From Mixophyes australis (Eukaryota; Chordata; Amphibia; Anura; Limnodynastidae), in contig JAVHZZ010000008.1 in NCBI GenBank assembly GCA_036250195.1, positions 6,271,434 to 6,335,433 of the forward strand: a stretch of DNA of 64,000 nt, read 5' to 3'. The position numbers were made by a program, and so were the translations under genes. Every line of letters starts with the position of its first letter. The first letter of the stretch is position 1. Shown piece by piece: positions 23,201-35,200 of the stretch. Below the pieces are notes generated by a model. It was not told where the DNA came from and did no database searches. It saw only the letters and a program-made list of their open reading frames with translations.

Positions 23201-26200
23201 TGTACTCCCAAACAACAACTTGTGATGCACTAACCCAGACGTACAGACATGTTCACGGCAGAGGCTGGACATGACGCAGACCCTAAGGACTATTGTCTTT
23301 GGTGGACGTTTGGTGGTATATTTACTAAACTGCCCGTTTGAAAAAGTGGAGATTCTAGCTGTCATTTATTTAGTACATTCTACAAAATGACCAGAATAAA
23401 TTATTAAATTATTTTATTATTCATTACCTAAAAGCCAAAGAGCCGAGGGAGCATGAACACTGAATGATATATAATGTAGAAAATCGTGTTAATCCTACAA
23501 TCTCTACTGTATTACATCCAGGTAACTTCAGACTTACAAGTACTTTTATGTTTGGAATGAGAGGTGATGTGTTACGTTATAATCACTTGTTTGCTTTATC
23601 CAGGTGAATGTCCGTGACAACGACGACTCAAAGCGGCGAATGACTCATTAATATATTAATTAGGAAGCGGATATTATGATTCACGCATAAATCAACAAGA
23701 TAATCTGTTACAAGTAACATCACAACCTTTGCCCTTGTCTCTGACTGTACATAAATCCACAACAATGACCCTTAACTAAAAGATAAACAAGATTTCAGCT
23801 ATGCCAGGCGTGATTTATTCCTAGTCTCTCCCTCTGCCAAATGCAACAACAACATTTCCGGCCGGACAGGTTCTTGTGGTGGCAATATTCCGAAATTAAA
23901 AGTTTGAGCAGCCTCCAGGATTACCCAGTTCTTGCCAAGGGCGCTGATTGGTTACACTCAGCGTTGGCTCATTAAACTGCAGCAGCTTTACAGAGTCTAC
24001 CTGTGTCCCCATGTTTGTGGCCAAAGAGAATTCCTGGCCATGCAACCTATCAGTGACATTGCTGAGACGCAAAGTGCCTCGTGCCTCAATGGTGTTACTG
24101 CTTCCTAGTGAATTGTTACACTGCTGTGCCTCATGCCTCCGCAATGTGTGCTGGTTCCTAGTGAATTGTTACACTGCTGTGCCTCATGCCTCCGCAATGT
24201 GTGCTGGTTTCTAGTGAATTGTTACACTGCAGTGCCTCATGCCTCAATGATGCTAGTGGTGCCTAGTGAATTGCTACACTACTCTGCCTTATGCCTCAGC
24301 AATGTTACTGCTTCCTAATAATTTATTAAACTACAGTGCCTCATGCCTCAATGATATTACTGCTTCCTAGTGAGATGTTAAACTACAGTGCCTCATGCCT
24401 CAATGATATTACGGCTTTCTAGTGAATTGTTACACTGCAGTGCCTGATGCCTCAATGATATTACTGCTTCCCAGTGAGTTGTTAAACTACAGTGCCTCAC
24501 GCCTCACTGGTGTTACTGCTTCTTAGTGATCTGTTAAACTGCAGTGCCTCGTGCCTCAGTGAAGTTACTAGTTCCTAGAGAATTGTTACACTGCAGTGCC
24601 TCATGCCTCAGTGATGTCAGTGGCTCCTAGCTGATAAATAGACGTTACAGTTGTACGCTGGGGTCTTCCTTTCCCACCTCACTTAAAAAAAATGAACTTG
24701 GAATAGTGGTAAATCCTAATAATCATGTTTAAGCCCCATATGTAACTCATGAATGTATATTTTTGTTGTCACCAAAGAAAAAGAAACTGCAACCGGGTTT
24801 CTATAACTAGAACTCACTGTTCAGATTTGGGGAAAATGGAAGTTAAGAAGTTTTTATTTTTTTTTATTTTTTTGTTAAACGGCCAAAACAAAACTTTCAT
24901 TCAGTAACAGAAATAGGTTAAGTTGTGTTTTAATAATGTCGGGGGAAGGAGCTAAGAAAAACAGTTACCTACATGCAGAAGAAAATGATGGTCTCTTTAG
25001 AGCAGCTTAGTTGACTAAATGTTTTCATAGCATTGGGAGCAGGGAGGGAGCTGGAGGAATTGGGGGGGGTCTTACTCTGCCACCGAGAGAAATCCAGCAC
25101 CTTTCCCCTCTAACACCTGCAGCAGGTAATATTTCAAGGCAGAGCAGCTACTAGCCCTGTTCTCAAATCATTTTCCAGACATTGAGCATAAAAAATAAAC
25201 AACTTGACGTAATATTACAACGATTTCTTGTCTTCCACTTTCAGATGACTTTTATTCGTTGCTTTTTACAGGCAAATTTAACTAAATACGCTGCTTTAAC
25301 TTTCTGAATTTCGTTTTCCACCAAATCCTTTATAGAAATGATCAAAGTGGTTACATTATTCATCACCTTTGGATACGACACAGATGTCCTCTGCCTACTG
25401 GATACAATTGTGACTTCCAGGCAGGTTAGTTTTATTTTCATCCCCCTTAGACGTGACAACATATCTGCTGCATAGGCTCAACAGCGCCCAGTGCAGGGAC
25501 CTATATTCATCTGTTCTAATATACAAGGATAACCACAAATAAACAGCGGGCAAGAGAATTGCAGAAGTTTCCATTTAAAGTGGTCTTAAGGCGATTTAAC
25601 TAAAACCCAAAGTCCCCCCTGAGCTGCCGTCCAAACACATGGCTGTAAAACTGGTTTATATGAAATGAATGTAACTTACCACCAAATACAGCATGGTGTA
25701 CATGGAAAAGGAGGCGTGCCCGGAGAAGAAGGACTTTCTGTAACATAAAGGTTATATAAGATAAGAATAGACATTCCTTGGACTTTAGACAACGTTTATC
25801 AGATTGTGCAAGCGCTGACTCATCGCTTTATCAAGCTATAAATCATGGAATAAGTGTAGACGGGTCCATTGGACAAGTATACAGTGAGCGCACATTAATC
25901 AGATCAGATAAACCTGGAAAACAGGCAGAGATAGCGACTCTGATGGAGGAGCGCGGTGCGTGATACACAAAGCTTCACGTTGCACAGATCAATTTCAGAC
26001 ATTTTGGTAACGATTTCTATATATGACGGCAAAAGTAGGGAAATGAAAACGGATCCGCTTCGACTAAAGAACTGTTTTTTAAAAAAAATTATTCGTATGG
26101 TACACTCACAATAGTATACAAATATCTCAGAACAGATGTAGGTGACCTGGCGAACTACAATTCCCAGCAGCATCTAGCCGAGAGCCAAAGGTATTTTGAA

Positions 26201-29200
26201 TCTTTTTTTTTTGGCATGGGAACATAACAGAGAAATTGACATTTGTAAAAAAGAAACGCACCTGGCTTCAGTAACTTTGCTCTCCGGCCCCCGACAGGTA
26301 TAATCCTCGATGTATCTTCCGGTACAATTGAGCAACGTGATATCTGGGTCACAGACAGCCAGGAAATGGGGCCGCAGGCGTCCGATAGACACCTTGGCGA
26401 TGTCCGTGAAGGATTGGCTTATGGCGCAGCCAAATAGGAAGCACCCGACCTGTTTGTATAGGGCGGCCACGTAGGGATTGCGGATGAACGAGTAAGACTT
26501 CACTTTCAAGTAATAGATTCGGAAGAATTCTCCAACAATGATCTGCGGAAAACAATGGGGCGAAATTAGAGAGAGGAAAGGCAGAGCAGTAACACAGTCA
26601 TTGCACTAATTATTCTTCATGTACCTTTGGGCTAAAAGCAACGTCAAAGTGCGTTATAATTGACTGCGTTATTGTATTGACCAGTGTATTGCAATGTACT
26701 ATGTCTTATTTTCTGAGCTGTTTGTGCATTATAAACTCTTTATTTCGTCATCAGCAAAGTCTTTTATAGAACACAATGTATTGTAATTGTGTTCTTTTTG
26801 CCGCCAAATAAATTCACTTTGTGGGGATTATTTAAGAATACAACAAGCTCCCACGTAGGTTATTACAACTTGTAAGAAATTAAAGTTTATTCAGATTATT
26901 CAGTCACCCGTGAACCAAAATCGCTTCCATGGTTGTCTTTACGGAGGGGGGGGGGGGGGGGGGGTGGGAATAATACAATTATAATACATTAAAGCTGTTC
27001 CACCCTCTTAACTAAGATATCAGCACATGGTGGGGGCAGCAAAGTTGGAACTGCTGAGGAAATAATACAGTGGGTTTATTCTCGACCCCTTTGAAAAGTT
27101 TTCCAGTCATTAAGTCTTATTTACACATGAATGCAGTAAATCTTGATAAACCAGTCATCGGTTGTTTTCTCATGAAGCAATTTTAGTTTGGCAGCGCGGG
27201 GTCTGTTTGTATACCACAGCGTGCGCCGGGAGAGAGCAAATCTTAGTATTTAAATGAGGGTATGAACGATGACAAGGGTGCGATAGTGGGAAAATGATCT
27301 ACATAAACCACAGTCTTTGGATTACTAAGCGATGGCCAAATTCATGGTCTGGTTTAGGATTCAGTAACAGATTTTAGAGAGATTCGTGGAAAAGTGGAGG
27401 TGTTGTCCGTAGCAACCAATCAGAATCCAGCTCTCATTTTCTAGAATGTACAAGATGAAAGAAAGCTAGAATCTGATTGGTCGCCATGCACAATTTAGCA
27501 GAATTCTCTATGACAGGATTTGGTATTAAACCTCATCCTCAGACATGGAATTGGTTCCATGGTGATCAGCATTTTGATAATATAGTATTTAAATGCCTGA
27601 CATAGCTCCCACATTACTAGGTCTCCTAAGCAGATGTTAAACAATTGCTGAGTCGCACGTCATTTTTATCCTCTCCACTGTGCATAACCCCTGATCCGCA
27701 GGGACCACAGTAAATTTTTAAATAATGGACGTCACAGCAGGCTCCTCGCCATAAATCAGAGCTATGATCTAAAGAGAGAATTCTCTCATCACTTTGGAAG
27801 GGCGCATAATTAAAATCAGACTGCAACGTGATGACCAACTGTCTCTGAGTACAGGACCGGAGCCTAAATCGCTCACGGTCACACGATGGCTCCTCTCTGA
27901 ACTACAAGCTGCCAGTTTTACAGAAAATGGCGATATTTGTGTATCGGTGCCAAACATTCTGCTTTTGTTTGTTTGTGTTGCTGTCGCGGCACGAATACTA
28001 TAGACGCGCCATTTTTGCAACTTTGTAAGCCCTGTACATTATAGTAGTATACAGTATTTATTTTTATTTATAATGCGTGTGTTTTGTAGGAGAGAAAGGC
28101 TAACATGGAGGGGTCAAATGAATTCGGAATACAGACAATTTCCAGGGGTAGATTTATCAAACCTTTGTTGCCCAAAGTAACCAATCAGAGTCTAGCTATC
28201 ATTTTTTAGAATGAACTAGATAAATGAGAGCTGGAATCTGATTGGCTGCTATGGGCAACACTTCTACTTTTCCTTTTCAGAAAGCTTGCTACATTTACCC
28301 CTTGAGACCAGAATGTACCGAACTCCGTATTATTACATATCTGTATGAATTGTACTATAAATGTCTTAAAATCTGAATATTGTTCAATGCATCCCCGTTC
28401 TATTATTTTTTGCCACATAATCAAACACTACTGGAGACAAACATTATTTTTGGTGGGACTGAATCAATATTCAGCTGTCACTAGCAACTAGCGAACCGAT
28501 GCGATTCTGTATTTACGGGAATAGTAGCTCCGCCCACAAAGTGACGGTTAGAATCTACGCAGTCAATATTGATGCATTCAAAAAAACCAGACAAACACAA
28601 AAATTTATAGGACTTGTAGAACTATTTTTGCCTAAGAATATAAATGTGTATAGTTATAAATACCATAATATAAAAATAAACGAGTTTGTAATGCACTAGC
28701 GCTCTGATTTAGCATCAAGATGGCAACTACAAGTTCCATGGCGTTGAAAGAATGTCTTTTAAATGTCTGTAAGTAAAGGGTGTTGATACACTGTTTATCC
28801 GTGTTTATTTTACTCTGACGTTCCCATCTCTCTTTCCTTATCTGCCACAACCTGTGTTGGTGGTCTTAATGATTACACAGATGTAGCAAGCTGTAAAAGA
28901 ATTAATTGGAGAATTAAGTCTCCGCCAATTAACCGTCGTGGAGTGTTTTCTATTTTGGTAAGAAAAACAGATCCCAAATAACAGACGTCCATGTTGTATT
29001 GAACGTCGGGGTAGAAAAGACCCTGATTCTTCACAGATGTAACTGGTGTTAGGTGGCAATTATCTCAAAATTGGATGTAATTGTCCATTATCAGCTAAAT
29101 GGTACTTGAGCATCTTTTAGAATTACTTCAACATCATTTTGGAAATGTTTATTCGCAATAAAAACCGTAAGCTCTTTGGGGAACTTTCATAACTTTCTAT

Positions 29201-32200
29201 TATTATACTGTATGTGTGCTGTAATCTCAATTTTCTATTACACAACAGTGGCAATAATATTGAACTAAAAAAACAATAAACTTTAATGGTGATATGTGTT
29301 CTGATTGAAACTCCCAAGCGAAATAATTTTTGTTTAAGATAAAACAAATTTATTAATGACTTCAGTAACTTTCAATAACTTTAACAATGACCCGGGGAAT
29401 TCACCCGATTGCCATTTTGTGTTTGAATGACCTCATACCCACCGGTGTTTTAACCAGTGTTCGGCTACATTGCGTATGAGGGTGTTTGTATAAAATCCAC
29501 CAATCAGGTATTAGGAAATGAGGCCTAAGTACCTGATAGGTGGATTATATACAAATATAAGTAGAAAATAAAAAGCGGCTTTAAATTTCACACACTTAAA
29601 AAACAACTCCTCACTTATATGATCTGTAAGATAACACAGAAAATTGAGATTACGGGCAGATACGACAGTGGATATACAATAAACGTGAACATTTTTAACA
29701 TGAAATATAATCTTTAAGGGGACAGGCAAAGAGCTAACACTGGGGCCTGAGCCCGAGATAAATTCATATATGGAAGAAAAGGCAAATTCCCAACACGATG
29801 CGAAAGCAGATAATGCAGTATAAATCAGTAGTAATTAAAAACAGATACACATAAAACAGAAATAAGAATAATTGCTTCCAGAAATGTCGGAGAAAAGAGG
29901 GGGGTGAACTCTGTGCTGTTGAATAATATTAAATGTGGTGCGTGGCTTGAGAAATGTTTTTGAAAATCCCAATATATTATATTCCTGTACATCTATCTCT
30001 GACTTACCACATGCTAGTGACTTTAAACTACAAGTAACTTGTGTGCACAGAGGGGTTTGTGAATAATATGGGAGGGTATGAAGGGGTGATAAGAGTTATA
30101 GGATACAATGGGGTGAGCTAGGTCAAGATACAAGTAGCTGTGAGTGTGTGTCTATATTAGGAGCAGGGACTGAATGAGTTCTCTGTACAGCGCTGCGGAA
30201 TTAGTGGCGCTATATAAATAAATGATGATGATGATGATGAAAATCTGGAGTCAGGTTTGGGGGAGACTGTAAAATTATAATGTGTCATTATATTGTGTAT
30301 CTAAGTGATTTTAAGCACCCAACAGAAGACAGCTCAGCGTAAATGTTCTTAACCTCCTGTTGGACCCAGATTGTATCGGTCAATCCGTTTTACATTCCAT
30401 ATTTAACCAGTAATGGATTATGTACTTCTGTTTAATTGTTTAATTTTGGTCTACTTAAGTATAGTATCCTTAATGAATACAGGAGATTGGGACCGTGTAC
30501 AAAATATTAATATTAAAGTAAGATTAATAATGATTTTTATTACTGGTACAACCCATTTACAAAATAAAGCAACATGGCAAATCTAGAAGACATCGCCGAC
30601 TGTCTGTGGTCCAGGCTGATAGGTTAAGAACACTTTGCCGCTGTGTTTGGAAGACAACTGAATGCAACAATAACAAAAACAAACCAAAAAAAACCCAGAA
30701 GAGAATATTGGTAAATGACAGGTAACACACTTACAGCAAGGATGGAAATGATTATACCAACAACAGTTAGGACAACATCATTAATTGTCTCTCCAGATTT
30801 GCTGGGGTACTTGATACTTTCATCGTCACAGTAAAACCCCCGGTGATATGGTTGGATTTTATTAGATTCAATAATCATGAAAGGAAGGCCAGCTAGCGAA
30901 AGAGCGAGAGAGGGAGAGAGGGAGAGAGACAAGAAGAAAATAATGTCAATGCACAAGGTAATGCACATAAAATCAAACACCGAAGCACAGCACGGGCCGC
31001 CCGGGGCGATGCAACCTTTTCTGACGGTAATGACGTTTCCTGCGCGGATTGTAAGAAGGTGCACGACACAGTGCCGGCGCGTCCTCCCGCCACCTGCGCA
31101 GAAGACGTCACTACTTTAAGAAGTTTGCATGGACTCGGGGCAAAGCCGGGCGCGGTGTCGTACATTTCACTTACAGAAACCAGCGTCACCAACACCCCAA
31201 ATGAAAGGAGCAGTGGGATAGACACAGTGCTTTTCTGAAACTCATATCTGATGCTCTGATCACTGCAGAAAAACCCCCGCTGACGGGGCAAGATTAGAGA
31301 CGTGCAGTTCATCACCGCTGCAGGGGCAAACGCTGTCGGGATAAATGGTGAAAGGTCACGATTACAAAGCACTCCCACAAGACCGCTACTTACTAAGGCT
31401 GACTTATCACAATCTATTGTTTGATTTGGTTTTAACAATGGCTTCCCCCCCCAATTAATGATATAAAAATGTGTCTTCTGTTACCAACCATGCAAAGGCC
31501 ACTAATGGAACATTTAGTAGGTTGAGAACGCTGCCCTCAATTTATTAATTATGCACTGTTTCATTCTATGATATTTTTTGGCCTATTAAAGGCCCGTGCA
31601 CACATAAGTGCTGAGAAAATGGGTAAAACGCGTGAAAACTGATTTGGTGGGTTTTTGTCATGCATTATTAACGCGTTTTGCACCGTTAATTAGCAGCTGA
31701 TAAGTGCATTAGTAACGGATATGTGTGAACGTGCCCATGGTGTATTGTGAATGATAACAAATTAGCATTGTCCTTTAATTGCCAATAGTTTTCCAATTAA
31801 AAAACACCAGAATAGAGTGTAATGGGTGAGGGGCAATAACACTATTGTGCATCCCATGCTAATTGGCCAAACCACCGGTGATCATGGTAGCACTTCCTTA
31901 ACCAACTTCCCTTTAAATTATCATAAAATTGGTCAAATTAAATATTAAAACTAATATATTTACTGTATCCCTTCCTACTGTTGGGCTCGTTAGTCATAAT
32001 ACCAAGTTATAAGCTGTATTCCAAAATGACTATTCTATGCAGCCTCTTGAAGCATGAAACTGAAAAATAGGGACAACATTTTAGCTACTCAACCTATAGC
32101 AAAACATTGATGGCACGGAAGCATCGCATTGGTCAATGGGTTTAATCACGCTTCCTGTTCAACTTCTCTTGTCAATGGGATCATTAGAAAAGTTTACACA

Positions 32201-35200
32201 CATTTCCTCTTCAAAACAAATACATAACTTTTTCCCATCAAGTTAAAAAACAAACATAAAAACAAATGTTTAAAAACAAAACATAAAAGTGAGATTTTGG
32301 ATAGAATAGAAAGTTAGGAAAAAGGTTTACTCCTCTGACACATTACATAACAACCATAAACTAGCACTGAAAGGCGAATAATATATATATTTATGTTGCG
32401 GACAGGCTGACCTCCTAGACTTAGGATATCTTACATATAAACCTCGCTCTATTTCACTCCCTAAACATTCTAGAACTCCGCCAACTAAACTAAGTTCTAC
32501 AACTTGACGTGATCCAACCAATCGCAGGACAGGAGCAGCGAAAAACAGCTTAACCAGTGTCTGTGGGAATGCCACTTACGTGGCTTAGTGTCATTACTAT
32601 TATATTAGGTCCAGGCTCTTCTCCAAATGATTTGCACATGACAGATCTGTGGAACACATGTTCCTATACATAGTGTTAGTGGAATGTTAACCACTTAATC
32701 TCTGGCAGAGGCTTGCACGTGACAAAGCCGGCACATGTCATAATATAACAGGGCAAGCCATCTAATCCGTTTGTTAGCAGAAGAGTTGCCGATGGAAGAG
32801 GTTAAGTATTTTCAGATGTGACCATAAGAGACTGGAGGATCTTTATTCATTGATCCAATAAAGTGGCTGACGGGGATTTAGCTATCAGTTACCATGAGGT
32901 GTCCTTGAGATTTAAATGGAATATCCCTGGATTTTCCTTTCAATTTAGATGTCCTATAATTGTTTTGTTTTTTTTGTTAAGTTAAACTTGTGGTCTAAAT
33001 GGGATATGTTTAATCCAATACAGAATAACCTCAAAGATTTAAAAAAAAAATCCCCCATAACCAGGAAAAAAATATATCCAGTTGATGCCAGTGGTCGTAG
33101 AGGTATTATTGTAAGGAATGGCTGCCTAGGAAGGCGATTTCTACAGCTGTTATCTGAAGATTTATCTTGATGAACCAAGAGTTTCAAAACATTTACATTA
33201 GTGTCTCTAATTTACAGGAAAGTTTGGGCATCATTCTGCAACAAATTATTAATCATAGTCTAACAACTATCTTTACCTGTCCTGTGTTATGTATACAGCA
33301 CTGGGCAGTGCTGGTGGGAGGTATCCTTAACGAATAACAAAATCAAGGGGTAACGAACAGTACACAAATTATGTTTACTTCAACCGGAGTATTGGCATAG
33401 CTGAGAGACGCTTTCTTTAATGCCACCACTGGGTGGCACTGTTCTGTTGCTGTCTGCATACGATCATTTAATTTGCATAGGTATAGAAAGATATATGGCA
33501 GCTCCCACTCTACTAATAGCATATGGTCAGAGAAGATTGGGGAAATAATGTTTAACTGTCCATTTCTTAAAACATGTTTAGAAATGTTGCAATATGCGGC
33601 TTAGAAGGGTTGATGTTCTCCGTCATCTCTCCCTCGGGGGAGGAGAAGCAGTCTAATAGCTCTGGCTTACGTGATAGGCTCGAAGTCAGCTAGTTAACAG
33701 ACGGGCTATGTATAGATTGGTTGCTCTATACACAGTGATGGCACGTACAAATTTAAAGGTTAAATAACTGACATGCTATGCTTTACAACTTGATCTTTTG
33801 TCGTATATTATAAGACTTGTTCAAGAACCATAGAATCTGCTTTTTTTTTTTTTTTTTTTAAATTGGGTGGGACATGACACACTCCATCACACCCCACCTT
33901 GAAATAAAGTTGCAGAGTTGCTCCTTATACTATCAGGTGATTCTGCTTTCAACACGGAACGATTTACTGACAGCCAAAGACAGGTTAATGGTGCTCGGTT
34001 TAGACTAATCTTCACATGGCAATGGTGATGGAGCATGGAAATTTCTCTTTAATATTTAGTAGCATTTTAATTTTGGGAGCCGGGCCAGTGACTTAAAGGG
34101 GGGGGAGGGATTGTTGCCGACCTGTATAGAAGCGTTTCCTGGTATGTGATACTAGACTTAGACTCACACAGTAAATATTATGATTTCACGCATTTGCCAG
34201 AGTTGCTATTTTAAGCAGTTAAGGGCTACTGGTCTTGGGGTACGTGTAAACCTCATTTGGTTTGCAATATGCGCTCAGATTATTGAAAGTGGCTGCCAGC
34301 CAAAGGGACTGAAAACTGAATGTCTTATTTTCTGTTTGGGACTCTTTGAAGCTGCAGCATTTAAGGAATGATGTCTGCGCACGACACCTCCGCAGAGCTA
34401 CCACCCTGCCAGTGTTATTAAACAGCAGTTACACCTATAAAATGATTTGTGGGTCCAATTAATGTGTTCATATATTTATTCTAAACCGTCTATATTTGCG
34501 CTTTTCATCTGAAATAGTCTTGGCTTCCCCCCGTCTCTTAACGTAAAAATATATAAAAGTTACTTAAAAGAAACTACGACAACTAAAAATATGCTTTTCA
34601 ATGGTTTAGGGGGAATGGTTTTATTTCTGCACTCACTTCCTAACCAGTTTCAAACTTTCAGATAGTGGCCTCTGTAAACTAAAGGCATCTTGTGTTTAAA
34701 AGGGGCTTCGTTTGAGCTCTCAAAATCAGATCAGAGCACCTATAGCGTACACGCAGCAGAATAAACCATATTGTGTGGAGCAAATTCATGAGAGCAGCCC
34801 AGACATTCATTAGGGAGCAGTGCACCATCAAAGGACAACTCCTTAAAGCATGCCCCCTCTGCACAGAAAACAGGGAGAGAGATACCCCCACCGCCCAGCC
34901 TGCCAAGAACTGTCATGTGCTAGATGTCTTTGCCCTGGCTCTCCAAAAGCTCTTTGGAGCCGGGGAAAATGAGCAGCTGTCCAATCCCCTGGATTCAAGT
35001 AATAATGGCTTACCCTGCAAGGAGGTGTCTATATGTTGTACAGGAATGATATCACTGGTTGCTAGTGAAGTGATTGGCTGCATTCTCAGTGATGTCACTG
35101 GTTCCTAGTGACTGGATAGGCTGCACTCTCAGTGATGTCACTGGTTCCTAGTGAATGGATAGGCTGCATTCTCAGTGATATCACTGGTTGCTAGTGAAGT

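Larger units (their letters stand above)
16210..25679 (-). other. PLPP3 intron 4 (about 9.5 kb)
   Basis: Holds the 44-bp minisatellite and adjoining retroelement remnant (16.4-17.87 kb), a GA microsatellite (19.6-19.8 kb), a SINE (20.0-20.3 kb) and the 52-bp array (24.04-24.63 kb). 21.7-22.5 kb looks like an unclassified repeat. 20.5-20.72 and 23.59-23.79 kb are unique-looking, the latter with an AP-1 type TGACTCA. No coding exon was found. Confidence 0.8.
26543..30734 (-). other. PLPP3 intron 2 (exon 2a to exon 3)
   Basis: About 4.2 kb. It holds MITE copies at 27.4 and 28.15 kb, a poly-G run at 26,946-26,963, a degenerate unit of the 43-bp repeat near 28,475-28,500, and a SINE tail at 30.13-30.24 kb. 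No other exon was seen. Confidence 0.8.

Noticed and set aside
30893..31438. 181-residue ORF reading through exon 2b into the following intron
   Set aside because: Only 31,175-31,332 shows family similarity between valid splice sites; the rest is intronic read-through.
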